Notes: generated from the letters alone by a model not told the origin. Counted from the stretch's first letter, positions 8,448-17,649 are shown. The stretch: 64,000 nucleotides of DNA from Paenibacillus hunanensis (GCF_014645615.1 NZ_BMMB01000001.1:62001-126000); one strand, 5' to 3'. Numbers and translations: made by a program.

Positions 8448-9128
8448 ATGGCAAAATCAAAATATTATGTCGTCTGGGAAGGGCACCAGCCAGGCGTATA
8501 CAGCTCATGGCCGGAATGCCAGAAGCAAACGAGCGGCTACAAGGATGCGAAATACAAATCATACGAGTCACGCGCCGAGGCAGAGCAAGCCTACCGTGAT
8601 GGCTGGAAAAAGCACTGGGGTCAATCTGCCGGCGCAGCTAAAGGCAAATCGACAGCTACAGGCAGCAAAACTGGAAGCTATGGTAAGCGTCAGGCAGCCG
8701 CGACCAACATTCCGATGGATCAGATCGATTATGATAGCATTTCTGTTGATGTGGGCACACGTGGTAACCCGGGCCCGGTTGAGTATAAAGGGGTAGATAC
8801 CCGCACCGGACAGGTTATTTTCAGCAAAGGCCCGATCGCAAAAGGCACGAATAATATGGGTGAATTTTTAGCTATCGTGCACGCGCTTGCCTATCTGAAT
8901 AAGCAGGGTAGCAACAAGACTGTCTACAGCGACTCCGAAAATGCACTCAAATGGGTGAAGCAGAAAAAAGCAGCCTCTACCCTCGTACGTGACGAATCCA
9001 CCGCCGAAATCTGGGAGCTGGTCGACCGTGCAGAGGAATGGCTACGTACCCATAAGTACACGAATAAGCTACTGAAATGGGAAACACGAAGCTGGGGCGA
9101 GATCAAAGCCGATTATGGACGGAAGTAA
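8448..9128 (+). CDS. rnhA: Ribonuclease H1 with N-terminal hybrid-binding domain
   Basis: Residues 1-50 (YYVVWEGHQPGVYSSWPEC..) match the caulimovirus viroplasmin/HBD fold that binds RNA-DNA hybrids. A flexible Ala/Gly/Ser/Lys linker follows, and residues 92-226 form the RNase H domain. The acidic active-site candidates are Asp in SVDVGTRGNPG, Glu in NNMGEFLAI, Asp in YSDSENAL and Asp in KADYGRK. The enzyme removes RNA from RNA-DNA hybrids in the cytoplasm. The ATG is preceded by GGAGG. A strong terminator follows ten bases after the stop. Confidence 0.88.
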   Translation: MAKSKYYVVWEGHQPGVYSSWPECQKQTSGYKDAKYKSYESRAEAEQAYRDGWKKHWGQSAGAAKGKSTATGSKTGSYGKRQAAATNIPMDQIDYDSISVDVGTRGNPGPVEYKGVDTRTGQVIFSKGPIAKGTNNMGEFLAIVHALAYLNKQGSNKTVYSDSENALKWVKQKKAASTLVRDESTAEIWELVDRAEEWLRTHKYTNKLLKWETRSWGEIKADYGRK

Positions 9129-9138
9129 ATCAAGCATT

Positions 9139-9184
9139 AAAAATATCCGCTACATCACATGGGGGTGATATAGCGGATATTTTT
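9139..9184 (+). terminator. Rho-independent terminator after RNase H gene
   Basis: AAAAATATCCGCTA pairs perfectly with TAGCGGATATTTTT around a folded loop containing ATCAC/GTGAT, followed by a short T tract. The remaining bases to 9434 show nothing recognisable. Confidence 0.85.
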
Positions 9185-9434
9185 CTGTCTATGCTGAGCT
9201 ACAGGCGAAATTTTCATCTATTGTTTTACTTCAATTGATTGTAAGCATAAAAATTGATTGTAGATGTAAAATCCAAAGTCCAAAATTAAAAATCTGCCCG
9301 TAGCCTTACTGAGCCTTTGCTCGTATTGCTTGTCGGAATAGTTGCTATAAGCTAAAATCCAATATCTATTCATCATAGCTTATTCATGGATACCTATCAG
9401 ACACAACGATACCACTCTATTGCATCATGACGGT

Positions 9435-9710
9435 TCATTCAGGATCATCCCCTGGCACCCGATCTGTAGCCTGATTCGCATCAGAAGCCTCGTCTTCCGG
9501 GTCTGCCTGTGGGTGGGTATCCGAATCCTCTTCATCGACAATCGTATGAATGATCGGCTCGTCCAATCTCTCCGGATGAATGACCGCAAGCTCCGCATCG
9601 CGCGGCAGTTCGGCTTCCAGCTCCTCATCCACAGGCTGGGCATCCTCGTCATCCAGCAGGGTGTCCCGTGTCTTCCAGAACACATCATCATAATGCTTTT
9701 TGTCTGCCAT
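9435..9710 (-). CDS. Small acidic protein of unknown function
   Basis: The ATG at 9710 follows AAGGAGCTGATCAAC and gives a 91-residue protein (MADKKHYDDVFWKTRD..). It is very rich in Asp and Glu, contains ELPRD like the acidic protein at 5826-6020, and ends DDPE. It has no membrane segment or signal. The N-terminal 20 residues are more ordered (aromatic and basic) than the acidic tail. Function unknown. Confidence 0.6.
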   Translation of the reverse strand: MADKKHYDDVFWKTRDTLLDDEDAQPVDEELEAELPRDAELAVIHPERLDEPIIHTIVDEEDSDTHPQADPEDEASDANQATDRVPGDDPE

Positions 9711-9887
9711 GTTGATCAGCTCCTTGCCTTTACGGATTTTGGAGGGCAATATGCCTCCCTACTGGAGCTTACCCGTCCTATCCGATCACCAAACAGCCGA
9801 TTCGGTACAAGTGGACAGCCGCCCCTCGTTCTAAAAATGGACAAACACAGTTGATTTGGTAGAGACTAGGAATTTAGTAGTGTTCCT

Positions 9888-9921
9888 CCCACAATGGACG
9901 CAGTATAATAGAGGTTGTGGG
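9888..9921 (+). promoter_or_regulatory. Candidate promoter with flanking inverted repeat
   Basis: A perfect TATAAT at 9904-9909 is bracketed by CCCACAA (9888-9894) and TTGTGGG (9915-9921). No good -35 hexamer is seen 16-18 bases upstream. The arrangement looks like an activator- or repressor-controlled promoter for the histidine kinase gene that starts 120 bp downstream. The rest of the 9711-10041 gap shows nothing else clear. Confidence 0.4.
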
Positions 9922-10041
9922 ATTTAACGATTCTAGGCTGCATACATAGATACATAATTTGAAGGACGGTATATTGGTGGCTCTGTCGCCCACCTGAATA
10001 AAGCTGGCTGCTGGACAGACTGACTGATAATGAGGTGCTCC

Positions 10042-11934
10042 ATGAAAACGATGTCCAAGGCGTTTGTACTATTTTTATTGATCATGATTATCGGTTTGCT
10101 TGCCCTGTCGCTGTCTACAAATACGCGTGAGGATCAGAAGTTTCAACGTATCGATTACTGGCAGGTACGCTGGCAAGCACAAAATACATTTACCGCGAAG
10201 CCGTGGAATGATGACCAGAATGCCTACTGGACATCATCTCAGTTAATGAAGGATGGCAAGCCGGTGAATAGCTCTTCCGCATGGATTCGTATTCCGTTGC
10301 CCGAGCTGAACTGGAATACCTCCGGTCTGCTCATTCGTGAATTGCAGGGGAAGCATGTGATCGTGTATCTGGATGATAACAAAATCTATGAGTCCAGACG
10401 CGGCTATGCGTATGAGCAGAACCAGCTATTATTACCACTAACTCGAGATGATTCGTACAAAATGGTCTATATCTGGGTCGAATCGGCGCGGGAGAAGATT
10501 GGCTTAACGAAAGGTATTCTGATCGGCGATTATCAGGATATTTTGACTGCGTATGTCAGCTCCGATCTGACGGATGTGGTGATCGGCTTCTCATTTGTAC
10601 TGGTCGCGCTTATTATGGCCTTTTGCTCGTTCTTTTTGGAGGGGCAGGCAAGGCGAATGTGGCTTAGTCTGTGTGTTGTTATTTTGGCGCTTGGCTTACT
10701 TGTGGTCACGTATTCGCCGTTTTTGTTTACGTTTTATCCGTATGGGGATCGAGTGTACACGCTATTGTTTGATATTAGTCTGTTCGTGCTTGTGCCTGCT
10801 TTTTATGAGTTTTTTGAAAGTGTGTTCGGTCAGGGCTACCGTGGGCTCATTCACCGGATGAAGCAGGCGCAATATATCTATTCGGCGCTCTGTCTGCTTG
10901 CCCTGATTGGCAACGCACTTACCCATGATCGTTATTTTAAAATTTATTATGTGATGACCGTGCTGATTTTTGGGGTGTTTATGCTTATCGGTCTGATCAT
11001 GTTCCTAGTTATGACGCTGCGTTTTGCGATGAATCGTAATCGAGCGGCACAGATTTTTGCAGCGGGCTTTTCTGTGTTTGCACTGATTACCGGCTTTGAG
11101 CTGATCTGGTTCTATATACAGGATGGTGACTACAAGCTGGTGCTGTGGAAATGGGGCGTGATCTTCTTCGTCATTGCGCTCATTGCGATTATGGGACGTA
11201 TCTTTGCTGAGAATCGGCGGCAGGCGATTGAATATTCGCGTCAGCTGGAGCTGTTCAATAATGAGCTGCAACGCTCGGAGAAGATGGATATGATTAGCGA
11301 GCTGGCGGCATCAGTAGCGCATGAGGTACGCAATCCGCTTCAGGTGACGCGCGGCTTCCTGCAATTAACCCGTATGAACACGGACGATAAGGGACGCGAG
11401 CATTTGAAAATGGCACTGGATGAGCTGGATCGTGCATCTGATATCATCACGGACTTTCTTACTTTTGCCAAGCCGCAGTTCGATAAGATTGATCTGCTGG
11501 ATCTCAAGGAAGAATTTTCGCACATCGAAAATATTATGCAGCCGCTCGCCAGCCTACAGGGTGGTACGCTAGCGATCAATATTCCAGATGGTCTGCACAT
11601 TCGCGGCAATTCCTCCAAGTTCAAGCAAGCCTGCATCAATATGATTAAGAATAGTATTGAAGCGCTACGTAATGAAGGACAGGTTACGATTCGAGCCTGG
11701 CAGGAGGAGCAGCACATCATCATTAGCATCCGTGATAATGGTGCGGGCATGAATGAGCAGGAGCTAGCACGACTTGGTGAGCCGTACTTTTCCAACAAAA
11801 CCAAGGGCACTGGGTTGGGACTCATGGTCACCTTCCGCATCATTGAAGCGATGGGTGGTCAACTGGAATTTCATAGCAAAAAAGGGGAAGGAACCGAAGC
11901 CGTTCTTACTTTTCCGTTGGTCGAGCCTGTGTAA
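10042..11934 (+). CDS. Orphan sensor histidine kinase with 7TMR-DISM-like sensor
   Basis: The 630-residue protein starts at ATG 10042 behind GAGGTG (an ATG at 10030 is less well placed). It has an N-terminal membrane segment, an extracellular beta-rich domain to about residue 170 (WIRIPLPE, LLIRELQG, similar to 7TMR-DISM-ED2), then about seven membrane helices to residue 390. HisKA follows with the phospho-acceptor His427 in SVAHEVRNPLQ, and HATPase_c with N box (NMIKNSIEAL), G1 (DNGAGM) and G2 (GTGLGL). The kinase core is of the sporulation-kinase/PAS-kinase type. No response regulator is adjacent, so it may feed Spo0F-like or other regulators. The ligand is unknown. Confidence 0.85.
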   Translation: MKTMSKAFVLFLLIMIIGLLALSLSTNTREDQKFQRIDYWQVRWQAQNTFTAKPWNDDQNAYWTSSQLMKDGKPVNSSSAWIRIPLPELNWNTSGLLIRELQGKHVIVYLDDNKIYESRRGYAYEQNQLLLPLTRDDSYKMVYIWVESAREKIGLTKGILIGDYQDILTAYVSSDLTDVVIGFSFVLVALIMAFCSFFLEGQARRMWLSLCVVILALGLLVVTYSPFLFTFYPYGDRVYTLLFDISLFVLVPAFYEFFESVFGQGYRGLIHRMKQAQYIYSALCLLALIGNALTHDRYFKIYYVMTVLIFGVFMLIGLIMFLVMTLRFAMNRNRAAQIFAAGFSVFALITGFELIWFYIQDGDYKLVLWKWGVIFFVIALIAIMGRIFAENRRQAIEYSRQLELFNNELQRSEKMDMISELAASVAHEVRNPLQVTRGFLQLTRMNTDDKGREHLKMALDELDRASDIITDFLTFAKPQFDKIDLLDLKEEFSHIENIMQPLASLQGGTLAINIPDGLHIRGNSSKFKQACINMIKNSIEALRNEGQVTIRAWQEEQHIIISIRDNGAGMNEQELARLGEPYFSNKTKGTGLGLMVTFRIIEAMGGQLEFHSKKGEGTEAVLTFPLVEPV

Positions 11935-12047
11935 AACAGGCGACTGACGGCAGGTAAGAGCGGTTTTTTTATATTATTTGACTGGAAAAGCACAAAATAT
12001 AGCAGAATATTAAAAGGGAATAGCAGAATCGTGTAATAACATACATT

Positions 12048-12063
12048 AAGAAAACGCTTACAA
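12048..12063 (+). promoter_or_regulatory. Candidate catabolite-responsive element (cre)
   Basis: AAGAAAACGCTTACAA matches the CcpA consensus WTGNNARCGNWWWCAW at all but one position (second base). It sits about 90 bp before the sugar ABC permease start, a plausible roadblock or repression site. Confidence 0.5.
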
Positions 12064-12150
12064 TAAAAGGGTAAACCATCGTGTTGTCCCGGCAGCGTAA
12101 GCAACTCCATTTGCCGGTCAAGCGAACGAAGCACAAAGGAGGAATGTTCA

Positions 12151-13104
12151 TTGGATACAGCCAAGTCGATCCCAGCAGTACGCGCCAAGCGCACCAAGCG
12201 GAAAACGTTCAAAAACAGCCGGATGCTCCTGCTGATGTGCTTGCCTGCGATTTTGTTTTTCTGCATCTTCGCGTACTTGCCTATGCCCGGATTGTACCTT
12301 GCCTTCGTCAAGTACAACTATACCGACGGTATTTTCAGCAGTCCGTTTGTCGGTTGGGACAATTTCAAGTTCCTCGTCATGACAGGTGATCTGTGGAGAC
12401 TAACGTTCAACACCATCGCCTACAATGCAGCTTTCATTCTGATCGGTAACGTTGCCCAGATTACGGTAGCGATCCTGCTGAATGAAATCCGTAAAAAATG
12501 GTTCAAAAAGGTAACTCAGACGCTGATGTTCCTGCCTTACTTTATCTCGGCGGTTCTGGTCGGTCTGCTCGCTTACAACATTTTGAGCTATGATTACGGC
12601 TTGCTGAACCATGTGCTGGCATCGCTCGGACTGAATCCAGTCAAAGCGTATTCCGAGCCAAGTCTGTGGCCATTCATCATCGTCATTACGTACCTGTGGC
12701 AAACGACAGGATATGGTTCGATTGTCTACTTTGCTGCCATCATGGGTCTGGATAGTGAAATTGTGGAAGCGTCAGAGATCGATGGTGCCAATGCATTCCA
12801 GCGTATTATCCATATCGTTATTCCATGGCTCAAGCCAACGTTTATCATTTTGCTGCTGTTCTCACTCGGAGGTATTCTCAAAGGGAACTTCGGCTTGTTC
12901 TATAACCTGGTCGGTGCGAATAACACGGCATTGTACGCCAGCACCGATATTATCGAAACGTATGTATTCCGCTCCCTGATGACGAATTTCAACTTCTCAA
13001 TGGGTAGTGCGGTCAGCTTGTACCAGTCGGTATTCGGCTTTGTCGTCGTATTGACTGCGAACTGGATTATCAAAAAAGTATCGCCTGAAAACTCACTATT
13101 CTAG
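12151..13104 (+). CDS. Sugar ABC transporter permease, LplB-like
   Basis: A TTG start eight bases after AAAGGAGG gives a 317-residue permease with six predicted membrane helices and the binding-protein-dependent transport EAA motif region (EASEIDGANAFQRIIHIVIPWLKP). It belongs to the MalF/LplB class that imports carbohydrates or sugar oligomers together with the next two genes. The N-terminus is basic and cytoplasmic. It is the first gene of a three-gene operon. The substrate is not deducible, but the lack of an ATPase gene implies use of a shared MsmX-type ATPase. Confidence 0.85.
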   Translation: MDTAKSIPAVRAKRTKRKTFKNSRMLLLMCLPAILFFCIFAYLPMPGLYLAFVKYNYTDGIFSSPFVGWDNFKFLVMTGDLWRLTFNTIAYNAAFILIGNVAQITVAILLNEIRKKWFKKVTQTLMFLPYFISAVLVGLLAYNILSYDYGLLNHVLASLGLNPVKAYSEPSLWPFIIVITYLWQTTGYGSIVYFAAIMGLDSEIVEASEIDGANAFQRIIHIVIPWLKPTFIILLLFSLGGILKGNFGLFYNLVGANNTALYASTDIIETYVFRSLMTNFNFSMGSAVSLYQSVFGFVVVLTANWIIKKVSPENSLF

Positions 13105-13116
13105 GAGGTGACCGGT

Positions 13117-14058
13117 ATGGACATGAATGCCAAAAGCGATCTGATCGGAGGCAACACGCCGCGTCCGGCACGTATCCGCTCCGATGCCAGTGAGGTCATT
13201 GTACGCTGGTTCGGTTACATCGTAATCGGTGCATTTGCGATCTGTTGTTTGTTGCCGTTTCTGCTCATTCTCGGAACGTCCTTTACGAGTGAGTCCTCGG
13301 TGAAAAAGTTCGGTTTTACGATCTGGCCGCATGAATTTAGTACCTTTGCTTACCAGATTGTATTTGAGAATCCGAAGCTGATTATCGGTTCCTATCTCGT
13401 TACGATTGGACTAACTGTCGTCGGTACGATCATCGGTCTGTTTATCGTAGCGATGACTGGCTATGCGTTACAGCGTCCAGATTTTACGTATCGGAATAAA
13501 ATTTCGTTCTTTATCTACTTCACGACCCTGTTTTCCGGTGGTCTGGTACCATTTTACCTGCTGATCACCCAGTACCTGGAGCTGAAGGATAATTATCTGG
13601 CAGTCTTGCTGCCTGGCTTGCTCAGTCCATTTCTGATCATTATGATGAAAAGCTTTGTTCGTTCTATTCCGCATGCGATTACCGAATCAGCGAAAATTGA
13701 TGGAGCAGGCGATTTTACGATTTTCCTGCGCTTGATCCTGCCGATGTCGACGCCTGCACTGGCGACGATCGGGCTGTTCATCGCACTGGGCTACTGGAAT
13801 GAATGGTACAATGCGATGCTGTTCCTATCGCCAGATATGGACTATCGTCCACTGCAATTGTTCCTGTATAACGTGGTTACCAGTGCCGACTTTATTCGTA
13901 ACTCTGCTGCCTCGTCGAATGTGTCGATGAGCGATGTGCCGCTGGAGACGATGAAGATGGCAACAGCAGTCGTTGCGACCGGGCCAGTAATTCTGTTCTA
14001 CCCGTTCGTGCAGCGCTATTTTATCAAGGGAATCACGGTCGGTGCCGTTAAGGGCTGA
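13117..14058 (+). CDS. Sugar ABC transporter permease, YtcP/LplC-like
   Basis: The ATG at 13117 follows AGGAGGTGACC and gives a 313-residue MalG-class permease with six membrane helices and the EAA loop ESAKIDGAGDFTIFLRLILP. It starts 12 bp after the LplB-like permease stops, so the two should form the membrane heterodimer. The C-terminus (FVQRYFIKGITVGAVKG) is the characteristic end of this family. Confidence 0.87.
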   Translation: MDMNAKSDLIGGNTPRPARIRSDASEVIVRWFGYIVIGAFAICCLLPFLLILGTSFTSESSVKKFGFTIWPHEFSTFAYQIVFENPKLIIGSYLVTIGLTVVGTIIGLFIVAMTGYALQRPDFTYRNKISFFIYFTTLFSGGLVPFYLLITQYLELKDNYLAVLLPGLLSPFLIIMMKSFVRSIPHAITESAKIDGAGDFTIFLRLILPMSTPALATIGLFIALGYWNEWYNAMLFLSPDMDYRPLQLFLYNVVTSADFIRNSAASSNVSMSDVPLETMKMATAVVATGPVILFYPFVQRYFIKGITVGAVKG

Positions 14059-14199
14059 ACGCTTCCGTCGCTCTATGGAGGGACAGCTCTTCATAGGACG
14101 GCATATAGATGAAATGAGGAAGATACTGCATCACAGGTATGGCTAGTAGGCATGCCGCCGATTTCGCATTCAGACCAACAACTCATGGGGGGTTAATGT

Positions 14200-15750
14200 A
14201 TGTGGAAATACCGTAAGTGGATCGCCGCATTGCTCGTAAGCATCATGGTATTTGCGCTCGCAGCATGTGGTGGCAAAAGCTCCAGCAGCGCCGGAGATGA
14301 CAAGTCCCAGTTCGTTACAGTTACCTTTGTAGCGCTCGGAGATAAGCCGAAAAACGGTCAGTTTGAAAAGGTAATGGATAAAGTTAACGCGATTATGAAG
14401 GAAAAGATCAATGCCAATGTACAATGGAAATGGGTAGAATGGGCAGACTGGCAAACCAAATACAATCTGCTGCTCGCCTCCGGTGAACCGGTCGATCTCG
14501 TTACGATCGGTACTGACTGGCTCGATACATGGGGCAATGCACAACGCGGTGCATTTATGCCACTGGATGATCTGCTGCCAAAATATGCGCCAGAAACATG
14601 GAAATCAATTCCACAGGAAGATTGGGCGCAAAGTAAATATAACGGTAAAATTGTACTTATCCCTGAAAACGATTACACGCAATGGATTAACCACGGCTTC
14701 TTCTATCGTGGCGACTGGGCGAAGCAAGCTGGCATTACCGAGCCAATCAAGGATTGGGATACAATCGGTAAGTATCTGCAATGGATCAAGGACAATAAGC
14801 CTGGCGTAATTCCTTGGGATGTGCAAGCAAGTGACAGCATCTTCGGCGGTTGGGTACAATCCCATACGCAAAATCTGGAGCTGCCAATCTCTACTGGCTA
14901 TCTGCCTGTATTTGCTGGCAAATCCTATGATGAGCGCTACACTGTAGTCAGTCCTGTTTTCGACGATACGTTCCTTGATTTTGCGAAAACGATGAAGCAG
15001 TGGGCAGACAATGGCTACTGGCGCGAAGATGTACTGAACAACAAAAACGATACACGTACCGCACTGCAAGCGGGTCAAACTGGTATGGATCAACACCATA
15101 CCCAGACCTTCTCCGGTCTGCGTGTACAAATGGACAAAAAGCAACCTGGCTCTGAGCTGCAAATGTTCCCATTCTCCCGTCAAAGTGGCAACCTGCTGGA
15201 AATGCCAATCACGCACGGCGGTGTAGCACTGGGCGCGCACAGCAAAAATCCAGAGCGCGCATTGATGGCATATGACCTGATGCGTAATAACAAAGAAATC
15301 TATCAATTGCTGAACTATGGTATCGAAGGTACACAATATGTCATCAAAGATGGCAAGCGTACACTGCCAGATGGCTATGATGAAACCAAAGACGGCTTCT
15401 ACTCCGACTTCTGGGCAGGCCGTATGGATAAATTCGAAATTCCAAGTGACACCACATGGGATAAGATCGATACCCTGTACAGCGAGTACGACAAAATCAA
15501 AAAGCCGTATCTTTACGGACAATTCGTGTTCGATAATACGAATGTTCAATCGGAGCTGACCGCGATTTCGCAGGTGACAGCCGAAATGGGCCCAGCGATC
15601 ACCTATGGTAAAGCAGGCGACCCAACACAGGCTGTGCAGGACTTCCGCGACAAGCTGAAGCTGGCTGGCTATGATAAAGTGATGGCAGAGCTGCAACGTC
15701 AGCTGGATGCGTACAAAGCGCAGATGGATAGCAGTGGCGCTGCGAAGTAA
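14200..15750 (+). CDS. Sugar-binding lipoprotein of ABC transporter (DUF3502 type)
   Basis: A 516-residue extracytoplasmic binding protein with a lipobox LAAC (Cys23), a Ser-rich linker and a family-1 solute-binding fold. The C-terminal 130 residues (FVFDNTNVQSELTAI.., GYDKVMAELQRQLDAY) match the DUF3502 domain found in LplA-like proteins of Paenibacillus. It delivers an oligosaccharide or sugar to the two upstream permeases. The 141-bp gap before it has no terminator, and the ribosome binding site is GGGGGG. A hairpin terminator follows at 15911. Confidence 0.87.
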   Translation: MWKYRKWIAALLVSIMVFALAACGGKSSSSAGDDKSQFVTVTFVALGDKPKNGQFEKVMDKVNAIMKEKINANVQWKWVEWADWQTKYNLLLASGEPVDLVTIGTDWLDTWGNAQRGAFMPLDDLLPKYAPETWKSIPQEDWAQSKYNGKIVLIPENDYTQWINHGFFYRGDWAKQAGITEPIKDWDTIGKYLQWIKDNKPGVIPWDVQASDSIFGGWVQSHTQNLELPISTGYLPVFAGKSYDERYTVVSPVFDDTFLDFAKTMKQWADNGYWREDVLNNKNDTRTALQAGQTGMDQHHTQTFSGLRVQMDKKQPGSELQMFPFSRQSGNLLEMPITHGGVALGAHSKNPERALMAYDLMRNNKEIYQLLNYGIEGTQYVIKDGKRTLPDGYDETKDGFYSDFWAGRMDKFEIPSDTTWDKIDTLYSEYDKIKKPYLYGQFVFDNTNVQSELTAISQVTAEMGPAITYGKAGDPTQAVQDFRDKLKLAGYDKVMAELQRQLDAYKAQMDSSGAAK

Positions 15751-15910
15751 GCCATGAAATAAGAGATACGCAGTACAAGATGAATCGTCTGAAATGAAAC
15801 GTCTGATCTAAAATAAGAAGTATGTAAGAAGTAGGAATAAAGCGATACCAATAAGCAGTACAAGGAGTACGCTACAATGAAATCCCGTAGCGTACCCCTC
15901 TCAATCGCTT

Positions 15911-15957
15911 AAATAGGCTCTTACCTGGTATTTTCATACCATGGTAAGAGCCTATTT
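15911..15957 (+). terminator. Bidirectional hairpin terminator
   Basis: AAATAGGCTCTTACC pairs with GGTAAGAGCCTATTT, and the loop itself can extend the stem (TGGTAT/ATACCA). The T run is short. It separates the sugar importer operon from the convergent AraC gene. Confidence 0.7.
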
Positions 15958-15998
15958 ATCGTATCTGCTAAATAATAAGCTTTCTCTATACATCTACG

Positions 15999-16037
15999 CC
16001 TCTATACTCTGCCTCTATACCCTGCCTCTATACCCTA
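15999..16037. repeat. Three-copy 13-bp tandem repeat
   Basis: CCTCTATACTCTG, CCTCTATACCCTG and CCTCTATACCCTA lie head to tail in the noncoding gap between the lipoprotein and AraC genes. No function is visible. The rest of the 15751-16240 gap holds only the terminator. Confidence 0.6.
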
Positions 16038-16240
16038 TTATCCAGACTCATCATTCCTACACATCAAAGTACCGTACTAAGCCCTGAGTGGTAAAATAAA
16101 CGCTCTGACAGCTCCTGCATCCTATCTCAATAGGCGGCGACTTTGTTTCTTTTCTAACTGCTCAGAGTTGTGCTTGCTACATATTCACTCGTTTAAGTCG
16201 ATGATCTGGTAACGGTACCAGCCAGCTGATTAGAAAAAAG

Positions 16241-17056
16241 TTACGAAGAAGAAGCACAGCCACCTGACGGATTCAGGCTGCTGCGATATAGCGAAGGACT
16301 AATACCGAAATGACGTGTAAATTTACAGGTGAAATACGTTTGCGAGTTGAATCCAACCTCATACGCAATCTCACCCACATACCGACAGGTGGAGGCGAGC
16401 AGATGCTGTGCACGCTCCAGTCTTAGACGAATGAGCGTATCCATAATCGTCTCACCGGTATGCGATTTGTACAGATGGGACAGCCGTGAAGGAGAGAGAC
16501 AGACCAGCTGGGCAAGCTGCTCAATCCGAATATCCTCAGCATAATGCTCCTGCAAATAGTGAAGCACCTCCTCGATCCGTGAATCCGAGTTGTTTTGCAA
16601 GGCAGGCTGTTCATGCACAGTAAGCAATAACAGCAGCTCACTCAGCAAATGAAAGGACAATTGCCGATAGCCTGGATGCTCGGCATGTTCGCCATATTCC
16701 ATCAATCGCTCCAATCCATACTCGATCTGCTGACCTAGCTTGCGATCTGCGATCTGAAGGGGTTGCTGGGAATCCGTTGTTTGCAGCCTATGAAGCCAGA
16801 TCGACCACTGGGAATAGGCGGTAAACTGACAGCATATACCGCTAGCTGCGGCAACGACGGATTGCAGCAATTCCTGACGTAGCTTGCCGGGCGCCATCAG
16901 ATACATCTGCCCATAGCTACCCATATGAGGGGACGAAGCCGTCTTCGCTGTAGCATTCACATACAACAGCGTCCATTTGCTATCATCCAGCGTTGGATCA
17001 TAGCGAAGTGAGAACGTCGGCAAATTGTAATATTCCAGCATAATTTCGGTACTCAT
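16241..17056 (-). CDS. AraC-family transcriptional regulator
   Basis: A 271-residue protein with an N-terminal cupin-like sensor half (residues 1-155) and two helix-turn-helix motifs at residues 170-265: IRIEQLAQLVCLSPSRLSHLYK and the second recognition region EIAYEVGFNSQTYFTCKFTRHFG, ending SPSLYRSS. ATG 17056 and an adjacent TTG 17059 both lie suitably behind AAGGAGG. It converges on the sugar ABC operon and is its most likely local regulator, probably responding to a sugar. No target site was identified. Confidence 0.87.
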   Translation of the reverse strand: MSTEIMLEYYNLPTFSLRYDPTLDDSKWTLLYVNATAKTASSPHMGSYGQMYLMAPGKLRQELLQSVVAAASGICCQFTAYSQWSIWLHRLQTTDSQQPLQIADRKLGQQIEYGLERLMEYGEHAEHPGYRQLSFHLLSELLLLLTVHEQPALQNNSDSRIEEVLHYLQEHYAEDIRIEQLAQLVCLSPSRLSHLYKSHTGETIMDTLIRLRLERAQHLLASTCRYVGEIAYEVGFNSQTYFTCKFTRHFGISPSLYRSSLNPSGGCASSS

Positions 17057-17190
17057 CAATGCAGGCCTCCTTAATTACGTATACCAGACATAGATAGAAA
17101 CGAGCTGCATAGAATAATGTAAGCGTTTTTATAAATAGAATAATCAAACCATTAACATCGCACAAGGGAGAAAAGACGCACTTGCATATA

Positions 17191-17232
17191 AAAAAAGCGC
17201 AATCCGTCTCTTTAACGAATTGCACTTTTTAA
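17191..17232 (-). terminator. Rho-independent terminator of the NHLP-precursor gene
   Basis: Read on the minus strand, AAAAAGTGCAATTCG pairs with CGGATTGCGCTTTTT (one mismatch) and runs into TTTTTTTAT. It lies about 77 bp after the precursor stop. Confidence 0.75.
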
Positions 17233-17308
17233 TTCAGTTATGAATGTGAAATGTAATTTCAGAGAAACTTGTGTATGAACAAGCTGAAAGGAAAGGATGG
17301 TTGACGAT

Positions 17309-17551
17309 TTACCAGGAAGCCTCGGTTTTTAAACGAGAATAGGCAGCTACATCAGATGGCTTTGGAGGAATGACAAGATACAATTCCTCAGGTGTTTCTT
17401 CGATGGTTGTCAGTTTAACATGCTCTGGAAAGGAGATTCCCATGATTTCCTGTAGCGCCTGCTTGGGATTGCTTTTCAATAGCTCCATGAAACGTGGGTC
17501 TTCCCATGCTTTCTGAATTACCTGCGTATGAAAAACGGCTTGGCTAGACAT
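17309..17551 (-). CDS. NHLP-leader RiPP precursor-like peptide ending in Trp
   Basis: The 80-residue product (start at the third ATG of an ATG-ATG-GGT-ATG cluster, nine bases after GAGAGGG) matches the nitrile-hydratase-leader peptide family: a KAWEDPRFMELLKSNPKQAL helix pair, then GISFPEHVKL, EETPEELYLVIPPKP. These leaders normally precede a processed core peptide. Here the tail after IPPKP is only 15 residues (SDVAAYSRLKTEASW), lacks Cys and a GG cleavage site, and ends exactly with Trp80. It follows an isoprenoid-synthase-like gene by 98 bp and shares its promoter. I infer a modified peptide, possibly prenylated on Trp. It could also be a non-processed regulatory relative of nitrile hydratase alpha. 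Confidence 0.7.
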   Translation of the reverse strand: MSSQAVFHTQVIQKAWEDPRFMELLKSNPKQALQEIMGISFPEHVKLTTIEETPEELYLVIPPKPSDVAAYSRLKTEASW

Positions 17552-17649
17552 ACCCATCATCCCTCTCTCAAAATGGTTATATTTTCCTATTACTATAACA
17601 CGCAATAATCCTAAAATCCACAACTTTTGTAATATTCTTCATGTTGTTT

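Noticed and set aside
11340..11843. 167-codon minus-strand frame
   Set aside because: It is antisense to the kinase core of the gene at 10042 and has no family features.
14605..15696. 363-codon open frame on the minus strand
   Set aside because: It is fully antisense to the sugar-binding lipoprotein, has no ribosome binding site and no recognisable motifs.
17309..17551. Nitrile hydratase alpha subunit
   Set aside because: The protein is far too short and lacks the Cys-rich metal-binding site; only the leader-like part is present.
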